This document shows, in pieces, positions 1 through 5,097 of a DNA stretch of 5,116 nt. The translations under genes and the position numbers were made by a program. Each line of letters opens with the position of its first letter. Positions within the stretch are counted from its first letter, which is position 1. Below the pieces are notes generated by a model, which was given only the letters and a program-made list of their open reading frames with translations, had not been told where the DNA came from and did not search any database. The stretch is from an uncultured Roseburia sp. (GTDB taxonomy: Bacteria; Bacillota; Clostridia; Lachnospirales; Lachnospiraceae), in contig CANDFU010000167.1 of assembly GCA_947384095.1 (NCBI GenBank), positions 1 through 5,116 of the forward strand. Reading direction: 5' to 3'.

Positions 1-1317
1 ATTGCAAATTCGCGTCTCGGCGCCATGTCGGAGGAACAGTTTGCGTGCTATTACAGAAAAGCCTGGGATAACGGAGGGACGGCGAAGATTGAGTTTGAGG
101 GCGAGATCGGCGAGGGCCCGCCGGGCGGGCTGGCTTTGCCGGGGCTCGGTGAAGTCTGGGAGAAGACGCCGGGAAAGGAGAGCATGCATTCAGAGGAGGG
201 CAGCACAGAGGAGATGGCGGTGCTGTCGGAAGACGGCTCCGGGAGGAGGACGGAAAAGTATGACAGATTTTCGGGGGCGGATATCGGCATGTTCCGGCAG
301 AACTGGGGGCAGGACCAGATTGAGAGTGTGATTTATGTCAATCTGGTGCGCGTTGAGGGAAAGGAGTATGTCGTCATGGTAAACACACAGCTCACCCCTG
401 TCGATGCCACTGTGAGTACACTGCGCGAAGAGCTGGTCTGGATTACCTTTATTATGGTGGGGCTGTCGCTGGTGATTGCGCTGCTGATATCAAGGCAGGT
501 TTCGAAATCTCTGATAAAGATCAGCCAGTCGGCCAGGGAGATGGCGCAGGGAAATTTTTCTGTCCGTTTTGAGGGGAGGGATTACCGTGAGGTTGCGGAG
601 CTCTCCGATACGCTGAACCAGACAGTTGCAGAGCTTTATAAAAGCGAATCGCTGCAAAGGGAGCTGATCGCAAATATCTCACATGATCTGAGGACGCCTC
701 TGACAATGATTATCGCCTATTCCGAGGGAATGCGCGATCTGCCCGGGGAAAATACGCCCGAGAATGTGCAGGTGGTGATCGATGAGGCGGAGCGTCTGAC
801 GGGTCTGGTCAATGATATGCTTGACATATCCAAACTGCAGGCGGGAGCCCAGGAGATGCATGTCAGGCGTTACAGTCTGACAAAGAGTATTGAGGCGGTG
901 CTTTTGCGCTATAATAAGCTGAAGGAGCGGGAAGGGTATACCATTCTTTTTTCCCATGACGGGGAAGTGGAGGTGGAAGCCGATGAGTTTAAAATGTGTC
1001 AGGTGATGTATAATCTGATCAATAATGCCGTAAATTATACCGGGGCGGATAAGGTCGTGCGTGTCAGACAGAAGACGGAGGGAAAGCGCGTGCGCGTGGA
1101 GGTGTCGGACAGCGGCGAGGGGGTCGGACCGGAGGCGCTGCCTTATATCTGGGACCGGTATTATAAGGTGGATAAGACGCACAGGCGTGCGGTGATGGGG
1201 ACCGGGCTCGGACTTTCCATTGTGAAAGGTATTCTGGAGCTCCACGGCGCCGGTTATGGCGTTGAGAGCAAGGCCGGAGGAGGAACAACGTTCTGGTTTG
1301 AGATGGAAACTGTGTAG
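1..1317 (+). CDS. Sensor histidine kinase, 5'-truncated by the window edge
   Basis: This is the sensor half of a two-component system: it autophosphorylates on a histidine and passes the phosphate to a response regulator. The frame is open from base 1 (first codons read I-A-N-S-R-L-G-A-M), so the ATG at 25 is probably internal and the true start lies upstream. In the 438 visible residues, 1-144 are an acidic, glycine-rich, presumably extracytoplasmic region; 145-165 a membrane helix (ELVWITFIMVGLSLVIALLI); about 166-218 a HAMP linker; then HisKA with the H-box ISHDLRTPLT, phospho-acceptor His228 (codon 682-684). The HATPase domain shows the N-box NLINNAVNYT (338-347), G1 box DSGEGVG (370-376), F-box-like IWDRYYK and G2 box GTGLGLSI. 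It ends at TAG 1315-1317 with an intact kinase core. The first membrane helix and the partner regulator are expected to the left (inference from family). The stimulus cannot be told. Confidence 0.93.
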   Translation: MANSRLGAMSEEQFACYYRKAWDNGGTAKIEFEGEIGEGPPGGLALPGLGEVWEKTPGKESMHSEEGSTEEMAVLSEDGSGRRTEKYDRFSGADIGMFRQNWGQDQIESVIYVNLVRVEGKEYVVMVNTQLTPVDATVSTLREELVWITFIMVGLSLVIALLISRQVSKSLIKISQSAREMAQGNFSVRFEGRDYREVAELSDTLNQTVAELYKSESLQRELIANISHDLRTPLTMIIAYSEGMRDLPGENTPENVQVVIDEAERLTGLVNDMLDISKLQAGAQEMHVRRYSLTKSIEAVLLRYNKLKEREGYTILFSHDGEVEVEADEFKMCQVMYNLINNAVNYTGADKVVRVRQKTEGKRVRVEVSDSGEGVGPEALPYIWDRYYKVDKTHRRAVMGTGLGLSIVKGILELHGAGYGVESKAGGGTTFWFEMETV

Positions 1318-1328
1318 GACAGACAGAA

Positions 1329-1406
1329 TGCGCCGTGGAAGAAGAAAAAACGTCGCAGAAGCGGCCCGCCGCAGGCGGAGAATCCGGCAGGGCCGGATTC
1401 TTTTTT
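1329..1406 (+). repeat. GC-rich dispersed repeat, copy A (contains a terminator)
   Basis: This stretch begins 12 bases after the kinase stop codon and matches a second copy at 4964-5037. Positions 1349-1403 match 4980-5034 at 54 of 55 bases, the one difference being G1358 against A. The first part (1329-1356 against 4964-4987) is similar but 4 bases longer here. The repeat holds two abutting hairpins: CCGCC-GCA-GGCGG (1366-1378), then the terminator hairpin at 1379-1401. The 4-base length difference argues against a conserved peptide, so I read it as a non-coding dispersed element. Only two copies are visible in the window; its genome copy number is unknown. Confidence 0.8.
1379..1406 (+). 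terminator. Rho-independent terminator of the histidine kinase gene
   Basis: A 10-bp perfect stem, AGAATCCGGC (1379-1388) with GCCGGATTCT (1392-1401), has a 3-base AGG loop and runs into a T-tract at 1401-1406. It starts about 60 bases after the kinase stop codon, in the right orientation. It forms the 3' half of repeat copy A. No equally good terminator was found for the convergent citrate synthase gene, although reading the other way the repeat ends in a T-rich run (complement of 1345-1350), so it may partly serve both. Confidence 0.88.
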
Positions 1407-1449
1407 CCTTGCTGCGTACTCCATACGTGCGCCGGCACGATTGTGGTTT

Positions 1450-2814
1450 TCAGCGCTTTTCCATTGGAATAAATGCTTTGTGTTCGCCAACATTTTTATA
1501 GGCCGGACGCATAATTTTTCCGTTGATGGCGAGTTCTTCGAGGCGGTGTGCGCTCCAGCCGGAGATACGTGCGATGGCAAAGATCGGTGTGTACAGTTCC
1601 ACCGGAAGGCCGAGCATGCTGTAGGCAAATCCGCTGTAGAAGTCGACATTAGGGCTGACGCCTTTATAGATCTTGCGTTCTTTTGCGATAATCTGCGGTG
1701 CAAGGCGTTCTACGGAAGCGTAGAGTGCAAATTCCTTTTCGTATCCTTTTTCCGCAGAAAGTTTTTCGACGAAGGAGCGGAAAATCTGTGCACGCGGGTC
1801 GGACAAGGAATAGACGGCATGCCCCATACCGTAGATCAGCCCGGCGTGATCGAAAGCTTCTTTGTGCAGAAGCGCTGTCAGATAACGACTGATTGCTTCC
1901 TCGTCTTCCCAGTCGGTGAGGTGCTCTTTCATATCTTCAAACATCCGGACGACTTTTATATTTGCGCCGCCATGTTTCGGGCCTTTTAAGGAACCTAAAG
2001 ACGCAGCGATGGCGGAATAGGTATCGGTTCCCGAGGAAGATACCAGGTGCGTCGTAAACGTGGAATTGTTTCCGCCGCCGTGCTCCATGTGGAGGATCAG
2101 CGCGATATCTAAAAGCTTTGCCTCAAGCGGAGTAAAATGGCTGTCGGGCCGCAGAATATGTAAAATATTTTCTGCAGTAGAGTATTCTGCTTTCGGAGAA
2201 TGAATATAGAGGCTGGCGCCGTCGTGGTAATGTTTGTATGCCTGGTAGCCATAGACGGATAAAAGCGGGAACAAGCTAATTAACTGCAGACATTGTCTTA
2301 AGACATTGGGAAGTGAAATATCATCGGCAAGTTCATCATAGGAGTAAAGAGTTAAGACGCTTCGTGCGAGGGTGTTCATCATATCCCTGCTCGGAGCTTT
2401 CATAATGATATCTCTGACAAAACTGGTGGGAAGCGTGCGGTATTCGCTGAGCATGCAGGTAAACTTTTCCAGCTCCGTCCGGTTCGGAAGCTTACCAAAC
2501 AAGAGAAGAAACGTACATTCTTCAAATCCCAGATGACTTTCTTCCGGAATGCCGGCGATAATGTCTCTGACATTATATCCCCTGTAAAACAGTTCGCCTT
2601 CCGCGGGGACGGACCGGCCGTCCACTTCCCTGGTGGCGCAGACATCGGAGATTTCGGTCAGGCCGACCAGGACACCTTTTCCATTCAAATCACGAAGACC
2701 ACGTTTCACGTCATATTTTGTATATAACCCGGGATCTATCCTTGCACATTGTTCGCTAAGGGCCGAGAGCTGCTGCAGTCCGGGGGTGATTTCGCAATAG
2801 CGGTTTGTAGTCAT
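1450..2814 (-). CDS. gltA: Citrate synthase (Si-type)
   Basis: It condenses oxaloacetate with acetyl-CoA to citrate and CoA (EC 2.3.3.1) in the cytoplasm, the entry to the oxidative TCA branch that supplies 2-oxoglutarate and glutamate. The protein has 454 residues. By alignment to pig citrate synthase from memory, the active site is complete: His245 (HMEHGGGN), catalytic His281 (GPKHGGAN), His332 (GMGHAVY), Asp391 (PNVDFYSG), and substrate-binding Arg341 (SDPRA), Arg416 (IARISG) and Arg436 (KIMRPAY). The GHAV motif resembles animal enzymes rather than the GHRVYK of E. coli. It is longer than short bacterial forms because of an N-terminal extension of some 40-60 residues. The ATG at 2814 follows AAGGAGG by 6 bases. 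The gene is divergent from pckA and convergent with the kinase. 2-Methylcitrate synthase activity cannot be excluded from sequence. It is unrelated to the Re-type enzyme of some clostridia, which belongs to the isopropylmalate synthase family. Confidence 0.95.
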   Translation of the reverse strand: MTTNRYCEITPGLQQLSALSEQCARIDPGLYTKYDVKRGLRDLNGKGVLVGLTEISDVCATREVDGRSVPAEGELFYRGYNVRDIIAGIPEESHLGFEECTFLLLFGKLPNRTELEKFTCMLSEYRTLPTSFVRDIIMKAPSRDMMNTLARSVLTLYSYDELADDISLPNVLRQCLQLISLFPLLSVYGYQAYKHYHDGASLYIHSPKAEYSTAENILHILRPDSHFTPLEAKLLDIALILHMEHGGGNNSTFTTHLVSSSGTDTYSAIAASLGSLKGPKHGGANIKVVRMFEDMKEHLTDWEDEEAISRYLTALLHKEAFDHAGLIYGMGHAVYSLSDPRAQIFRSFVEKLSAEKGYEKEFALYASVERLAPQIIAKERKIYKGVSPNVDFYSGFAYSMLGLPVELYTPIFAIARISGWSAHRLEELAINGKIMRPAYKNVGEHKAFIPMEKR

Positions 2815-2820
2815 AGTAAC

Positions 2821-2827
2821 CCTCCTT
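2821..2827 (-). promoter_or_regulatory. Ribosome binding site of citrate synthase
   Basis: On the minus strand this reads AAGGAGG, a full Shine-Dalgarno match, 6 bases before the ATG. It fixes the start at 2814. Just upstream lies an A/T-only tract (2829-2847 region) that includes AATTAAAATTTT, the same 12-mer found before the pckA ribosome binding site. Confidence 0.9.
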
Positions 2828-2854
2828 TTTATAAAATTTTAATTTATTACACGC

Positions 2855-2900
2855 ATTCTGTAACCGGGTATAAGCTGTGGCAGCAAGGCCGTTACAGAAT
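2855..2900 (-). promoter_or_regulatory. Leader hairpin at the 5' end of the citrate synthase mRNA
   Basis: A perfect 10-bp inverted repeat, ATTCTGTAAC (2855-2864) and GTTACAGAAT (2891-2900), is separated by 26 bases. Inside lies a smaller hairpin, GCTG-TGG-CAGC (2874-2884). The predicted transcription start from the upstream -10 box is near 2901, so the transcript would begin almost exactly with this stem, about 40 bases ahead of the A/T-rich ribosome binding region. It could be a 5' stabilising structure, a protein-binding RNA, or a DNA operator just downstream of the start. The left part, with bases 2859-2872, also resembles a CcpA cre site (TGTAACCG core, two mismatches to TGWAANCGNTNWCA). 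The repeat is seen directly; the role is inference. Confidence 0.6.
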
Positions 2901-2907
2901 ATCTGCT

Positions 2908-2937
2908 ATCATAGCATATGTTTGTGTTTTTGCACAA
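2908..2937 (-). promoter_or_regulatory. Probable sigma-A promoter of citrate synthase
   Basis: On the minus strand the -10 box is TATGAT (2908-2913) preceded by TGC, giving an extended -10 (TGCTATGAT). A weak -35, TTGTGC (2932-2937), lies 18 bases upstream. This predicts a start near 2901 and a leader of about 87 bases. The poor -35 match and its overlap with a palindrome suggest that promoter use depends on a regulator. Confidence 0.6.
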
Positions 2938-2950
2938 GAAAAATTGTGCA
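2922..2950. promoter_or_regulatory. Candidate operator: three alternating half-sites
   Basis: Three inverted half-sites stand at exact 11-base steps: TTGTG at 2922, CACAA at 2933 and TTGTG at 2944. The right pair extends to a perfect 7-bp-arm palindrome, TGCACAA-N6-TTGTGCA (2931-2950). It covers the -35 box of the citrate synthase promoter and the DNA just upstream. The spacing puts the half-sites on about the same face of the helix. TTGTG/CACAA recalls Rex sites, but the Rex consensus has 8 bases between the pentamers and this has 6, so I do not name the regulator. Confidence 0.5.
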
Positions 2951-2994
2951 GATTTAATAAAAAGTTTAAAAAATAGGAAAAAAACATACGCTCC

Positions 2995-3021
2995 TTTCGG
3001 TTTTTCCCGAAAACGCATTGA
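2995..3021 (+). promoter_or_regulatory. Inverted repeat and cre-like site next to the pckA -35
   Basis: TTTCGG (2995-3000) and CCGAAA (3007-3012) form a 6-bp inverted repeat with a 6-base gap, directly upstream of the pckA -35. Overlapping it, 3008-3021 contains GAAAACGC, which matches the core GAAARCGY of the CcpA cre consensus, but three flanking positions deviate. The position would suit a repressor blocking the -35. The match is partial and the claim is weak. Confidence 0.3.
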
Positions 3022-3045
3022 CAAAAAACCAACTTAGTGTATAGT
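3018..3045 (+). promoter_or_regulatory. Sigma-A promoter of pckA
   Basis: A perfect -35, TTGACA (3018-3023), is followed after 16 bases by TATAGT (3040-3045). The predicted start is near 3052, giving a leader of about 50 bases. An A-rich tract upstream (2953-2984) could act as an UP element and is shared with the divergent promoter. About 80 bases separate the two -35 boxes. Confidence 0.75.
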
Positions 3046-3087
3046 TAAAGTAGCGGATTTTTCGCAATATGGAATTAAAATTTTGTT

Positions 3088-3094
3088 AAGGAGG
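3088..3094 (+). promoter_or_regulatory. Ribosome binding site of pckA, decides the start
   Basis: AAGGAGG stands 9 bases before the ATG at 3104. The frame is open further upstream to a TTG at 3083, but that codon precedes the ribosome binding site, so ATG 3104 is the start. The 12-mer AATTAAAATTTT (3073-3084) precedes it, as in the divergent gene. Confidence 0.9.
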
Positions 3095-3103
3095 ATATCA
3101 CTT

Positions 3104-4813
3104 ATGTCTACAAAAGCTTTTTATCCGATCAGTGAGATCGGGGCCGGAAAAGTTGGATTTTCAAAGACGCGTTCCATTATCGAAGCTGCTTTTTATGGAA
3201 ATAACGTGGTAAAAGTCAACACGTTAAAGCAGGCGTACGAGCTTGCCAAAAATTCACCGGGAACGATTGTGACTGATATGCCGGTCAAGGATGGCGAGAC
3301 ATTCGGTCTTGAGAAAGATGCGAAAGTGCTGCTGTTCAACGACGGGGCCGTGACCGGACGTTACGCGGCAGCCCGCCGGATTAAGGGGGAGCCGGGCGTT
3401 GACGATACAAAACTGGACAAGGTTGTGATGGACGCCGTCTATGAGACGAGATGGAAGACGCTGTATCACGCAGAGTGTTACATCGGCCTGGATCCGGAGT
3501 TTATGGCAAAGGCACACCTTCTGATTCCGGAGGGCGAGGAAAATATCCTCTATAACTGGATGCTGAATTTCCAGTATATGTCCGACGAATACGTTAAAAT
3601 GTACAAAAATTCCAAGGCGATCGGCGATGGAAATGAGCCGGATATCTATATATTCTCGGATCCGCAGTGGGCTCCGCACGACGCGCCGGATGTGGATTAC
3701 AGCTGCTTAAGCGATCCGCTGACACTGTGCTACTTTGATACCAACCAGAACTGCGCCGCGATCCTCGGCATGAGATATTTCGGCGAACACAAGAAGGGCA
3801 CGCTTACGATGGCGTGGGCGCTTGCAAACAGAAACGGCTATGCTTCCTGCCATGGCGGACAGAAAGAATACACGCTTGAGGATGGTTCCAAGTTTGTCGC
3901 TTCCGTTTATGGATTGTCCGGTTCCGGAAAATCCACGCTGACACACGCAAAGCACGGCGGAAAATACCCGGCGATCAAGGTGCTGCACGACGATGCGTTT
4001 ATCATCAATACCGATACGTGCGCGTCCATCGCTTTAGAGCCGACGTATTTTGATAAGACGGCGGATTATCCGACCGGATGCCCGGACAATAAATATCTGC
4101 TCTCAGCGCAGAACTGCTCTGCGACGCTGGATGAGAACGGAAAGATCCAGCTTGTCACCGAGGATATCCGGAACGGCAACGGCCGTGCGATCAAGTCGAA
4201 ACTGTGGTCCCCGAACCGTGTGGACAAGATTGAGGCTCCGGTAAACGCGATCTTCTGGATTATGAAAGATCCGAGCATTCCTCCGGTAGTAAAATTAAAA
4301 GGTTCTGCCCTGGCTTCCGTCATGGGCGCGACACTTGCGACAAAGACGTCTACCGCAGAGCGTGTGGCCGCGGGCACAGATCTGAATGCACTGCGCATCG
4401 TTCCTTATGCGAATCCGTTCAGAACCTATCCGCTGGTACATGACTATGAAAAGTTTAAAAAGCTGGTCGAGGAGAAAAATGTAGACTGTTATATCGTCAA
4501 CACCGGCGATTTTATGGGTACGAAGGTAAAACCTGCCGATACCCTGGGTATTCTTGAATCCATTGTGGAAGGCAAGGCAAAATTTGAAAAATGGGGGCCG
4601 TTCGAAGATATCGAGATTATGAATGACTGGGACGGAAAAACCGCCGATTTCACGCCGGATCTGAACAATAAAGATTATGTGGCAGCGTTAAAGGGTGCGA
4701 TGGAAAACCGTGTGAAGGCAGTGGAGGATTTCGCTGTTAAGAAGGACGGCTATGACAAGCTTCCGGATGAGGCGCTTGCATCGTTAAAGAAGCTCGTAGA
4801 AGAACTGGCATAA
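3104..4813 (+). CDS. pckA: Phosphoenolpyruvate carboxykinase (ATP type)
   Basis: It interconverts oxaloacetate + ATP and PEP + CO2 + ADP (EC 4.1.1.49) in the cytoplasm. It serves gluconeogenesis or, in many anaerobes, CO2 fixation onto PEP with ATP gain; the direction cannot be read from sequence. The protein has 569 residues, against about 520-540 usually. Visible motifs: SDPQW (185-189), EHKKG with metal-ligand-type Lys (228-232), His250 in the position of E. coli His232, P-loop GLSGSGKST (270-278), metal-binding Asp296-Asp297 (HDDAF), and a C-terminal NPFRTYPLVHDYEKF...VNTG block. It is divergent: the substrate motif GRSPKDK of E. coli appears as TGRYAAARR (Arg86 retained), DDEHGW as DDAF, and the GTE segment as STAE. 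I read this as a clostridial subfamily with the catalytic core kept; alignments are from memory. The GTP-type enzyme is unlikely given this motif order. It is monocistronic, with a terminator 60 bases downstream. Confidence 0.92.
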   Translation: MSTKAFYPISEIGAGKVGFSKTRSIIEAAFYGNNVVKVNTLKQAYELAKNSPGTIVTDMPVKDGETFGLEKDAKVLLFNDGAVTGRYAAARRIKGEPGVDDTKLDKVVMDAVYETRWKTLYHAECYIGLDPEFMAKAHLLIPEGEENILYNWMLNFQYMSDEYVKMYKNSKAIGDGNEPDIYIFSDPQWAPHDAPDVDYSCLSDPLTLCYFDTNQNCAAILGMRYFGEHKKGTLTMAWALANRNGYASCHGGQKEYTLEDGSKFVASVYGLSGSGKSTLTHAKHGGKYPAIKVLHDDAFIINTDTCASIALEPTYFDKTADYPTGCPDNKYLLSAQNCSATLDENGKIQLVTEDIRNGNGRAIKSKLWSPNRVDKIEAPVNAIFWIMKDPSIPPVVKLKGSALASVMGATLATKTSTAERVAAGTDLNALRIVPYANPFRTYPLVHDYEKFKKLVEEKNVDCYIVNTGDFMGTKVKPADTLGILESIVEGKAKFEKWGPFEDIEIMNDWDGKTADFTPDLNNKDYVAALKGAMENRVKAVEDFAVKKDGYDKLPDEALASLKKLVEELA

Positions 4814-4872
4814 CGATTCGCTTTCAGATGTATTCTGCCGGTATTCGCATTTCTTTCCGGTCAGATCAGATT

Positions 4873-4902
4873 ACCGCTTCGGCTTTTGTCGAAGCGGTTT
4901 TT
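4873..4902 (+). terminator. Rho-independent terminator of pckA
   Basis: A perfect 9-bp stem, ACCGCTTCG (4873-4881) with CGAAGCGGT (4890-4898), has an 8-base loop and runs into T-tract 4898-4902. It lies 60 bases after the pckA stop codon. Its last three stem bases and its T-tract are also the left end of the 50-bp palindrome that follows. Confidence 0.9.
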
Positions 4903-4945
4903 GCTTTACGGGAAACAGCATGCTGTTTCCCGTAAAGCAAAAACC
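4896..4945. repeat. 50-bp perfect palindrome with no spacer
   Basis: The two 25-bp arms, 4896-4920 and 4921-4945, are exact reverse complements around the centre GCATGC. The left arm begins GGTTTTTGCTTTACGGG and the right arm ends in GCAAAAACC. Every pair was checked by position. The ends supply a T5 run to the terminator on the left and an A5 run (T5 on the other strand) on the right. As RNA it would form one long hairpin, and as DNA it could extrude a cruciform. Whether it is a dispersed genomic repeat is unknown from one copy. Confidence 0.95.
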
Positions 4946-4958
4946 CTCCGGGCGGGAG
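4939..4958 (-). terminator. Weak candidate terminator facing left
   Basis: On the minus strand CTCC-CGCCC-GGAG is followed by GG and TTTTT, the T-run being the right end of the palindrome. The stem is only 4 bp, so this is weak alone. The CCCTCCGGG motif after an A-run recurs at the right window edge (5098-5116), which supports a common origin as terminators for leftward transcripts. Confidence 0.3.
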
Positions 4959-4963
4959 TTCAC

Positions 4964-5037
4964 TGCGCCGGAGAAGAAGAACGTCGCAAAAGCGGCCCGC
5001 CGCAGGCGGAGAATCCGGCAGGGCCGGATTCTTTGTT
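4964..5037 (+). repeat. GC-rich dispersed repeat, copy B
   Basis: This is the second copy of the element at 1329-1406. The 55-base core (4980-5034) differs from copy A at one position; the 5' part is 4 bases shorter. It carries the same two abutting hairpins. It sits about 150 bases after pckA, downstream of that gene's own terminator, in the same orientation relative to the upstream gene as copy A. Confidence 0.8.
5010..5037 (+). terminator. Second terminator downstream of pckA, within repeat copy B
   Basis: AGAATCCGGC (5010-5019) pairs with GCCGGATTCT (5023-5032) around an AGG loop, identical to the hairpin in copy A. The T-tract is interrupted by a G (TTTGTT), so it may be weaker. It would act as a backup to the terminator at 4873-4902. 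Confidence 0.65.
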
Positions 5038-5038
5038 C

Positions 5039-5096
5039 TTTCATAGGAAAGACCTTGTTGCTGTGAAGCGCGAAAGTATCTGGATTTCCTATGAAA
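5039..5096. repeat. Inverted repeat with 12-bp arms
   Basis: TTTCATAGGAAA (5039-5050) and TTTCCTATGAAA (5085-5096) are exact reverse complements separated by 34 bases. No T-run follows on the + strand, so it is not an obvious terminator. It directly abuts repeat copy B on the left and the edge terminator on the right. The interior contains no convincing reading frame. It may be a small dispersed palindromic element or a structured RNA; the role is unknown. Confidence 0.8.
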
Positions 5097-5097
5097 T

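Noticed and set aside
2..331. Arginine-rich open frame of 109 codons on the + strand
   Set aside because: It overlaps the kinase frame throughout, has no ribosome binding site and has the composition of an out-of-frame shadow of GC-rich coding DNA.
679..1245. Long open frame antisense to the kinase (188 codons)
   Set aside because: His/Leu-rich shadow of the well-supported kinase catalytic core. No ribosome binding site or recognisable domain.
1256..1501. Open frame on the + strand running through repeat copy A
   Set aside because: It starts inside the kinase, is Arg-rich and passes through the terminator hairpin. Copy B differs by a 4-base indel, so the frame is not conserved.
1441..1989. 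Open frame antisense to citrate synthase (182 codons)
   Set aside because: Antisense shadow of the conserved C-terminal half of citrate synthase, with no independent signals.
2855..2900. Known riboswitch or T-box in the citrate synthase leader
   Set aside because: The leader is only about 87 bases, has one main stem and shows no T-box or recognised aptamer motif.
2922..2937. Rex (redox repressor) binding site
   Set aside because: The pentamers TTGTG and CACAA fit, but the gap is 6 bases instead of the 8 in the Rex consensus, so I would not assign Rex.
2839..3024. Possible 61-codon gene on the minus strand in the divergent region
   Set aside because: It reads through both predicted promoters and the operator, has biased A/T-driven composition and no separate function visible.
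3083..3103. TTG start giving seven extra residues on pckA
   Set aside because: The TTG lies before the AAGGAGG ribosome binding site, which is correctly spaced for the ATG at 3104.
3254..3679. Open frame antisense to pckA (141 codons)
   Set aside because: Shadow of a strong enzyme gene with no ribosome binding site or domain.
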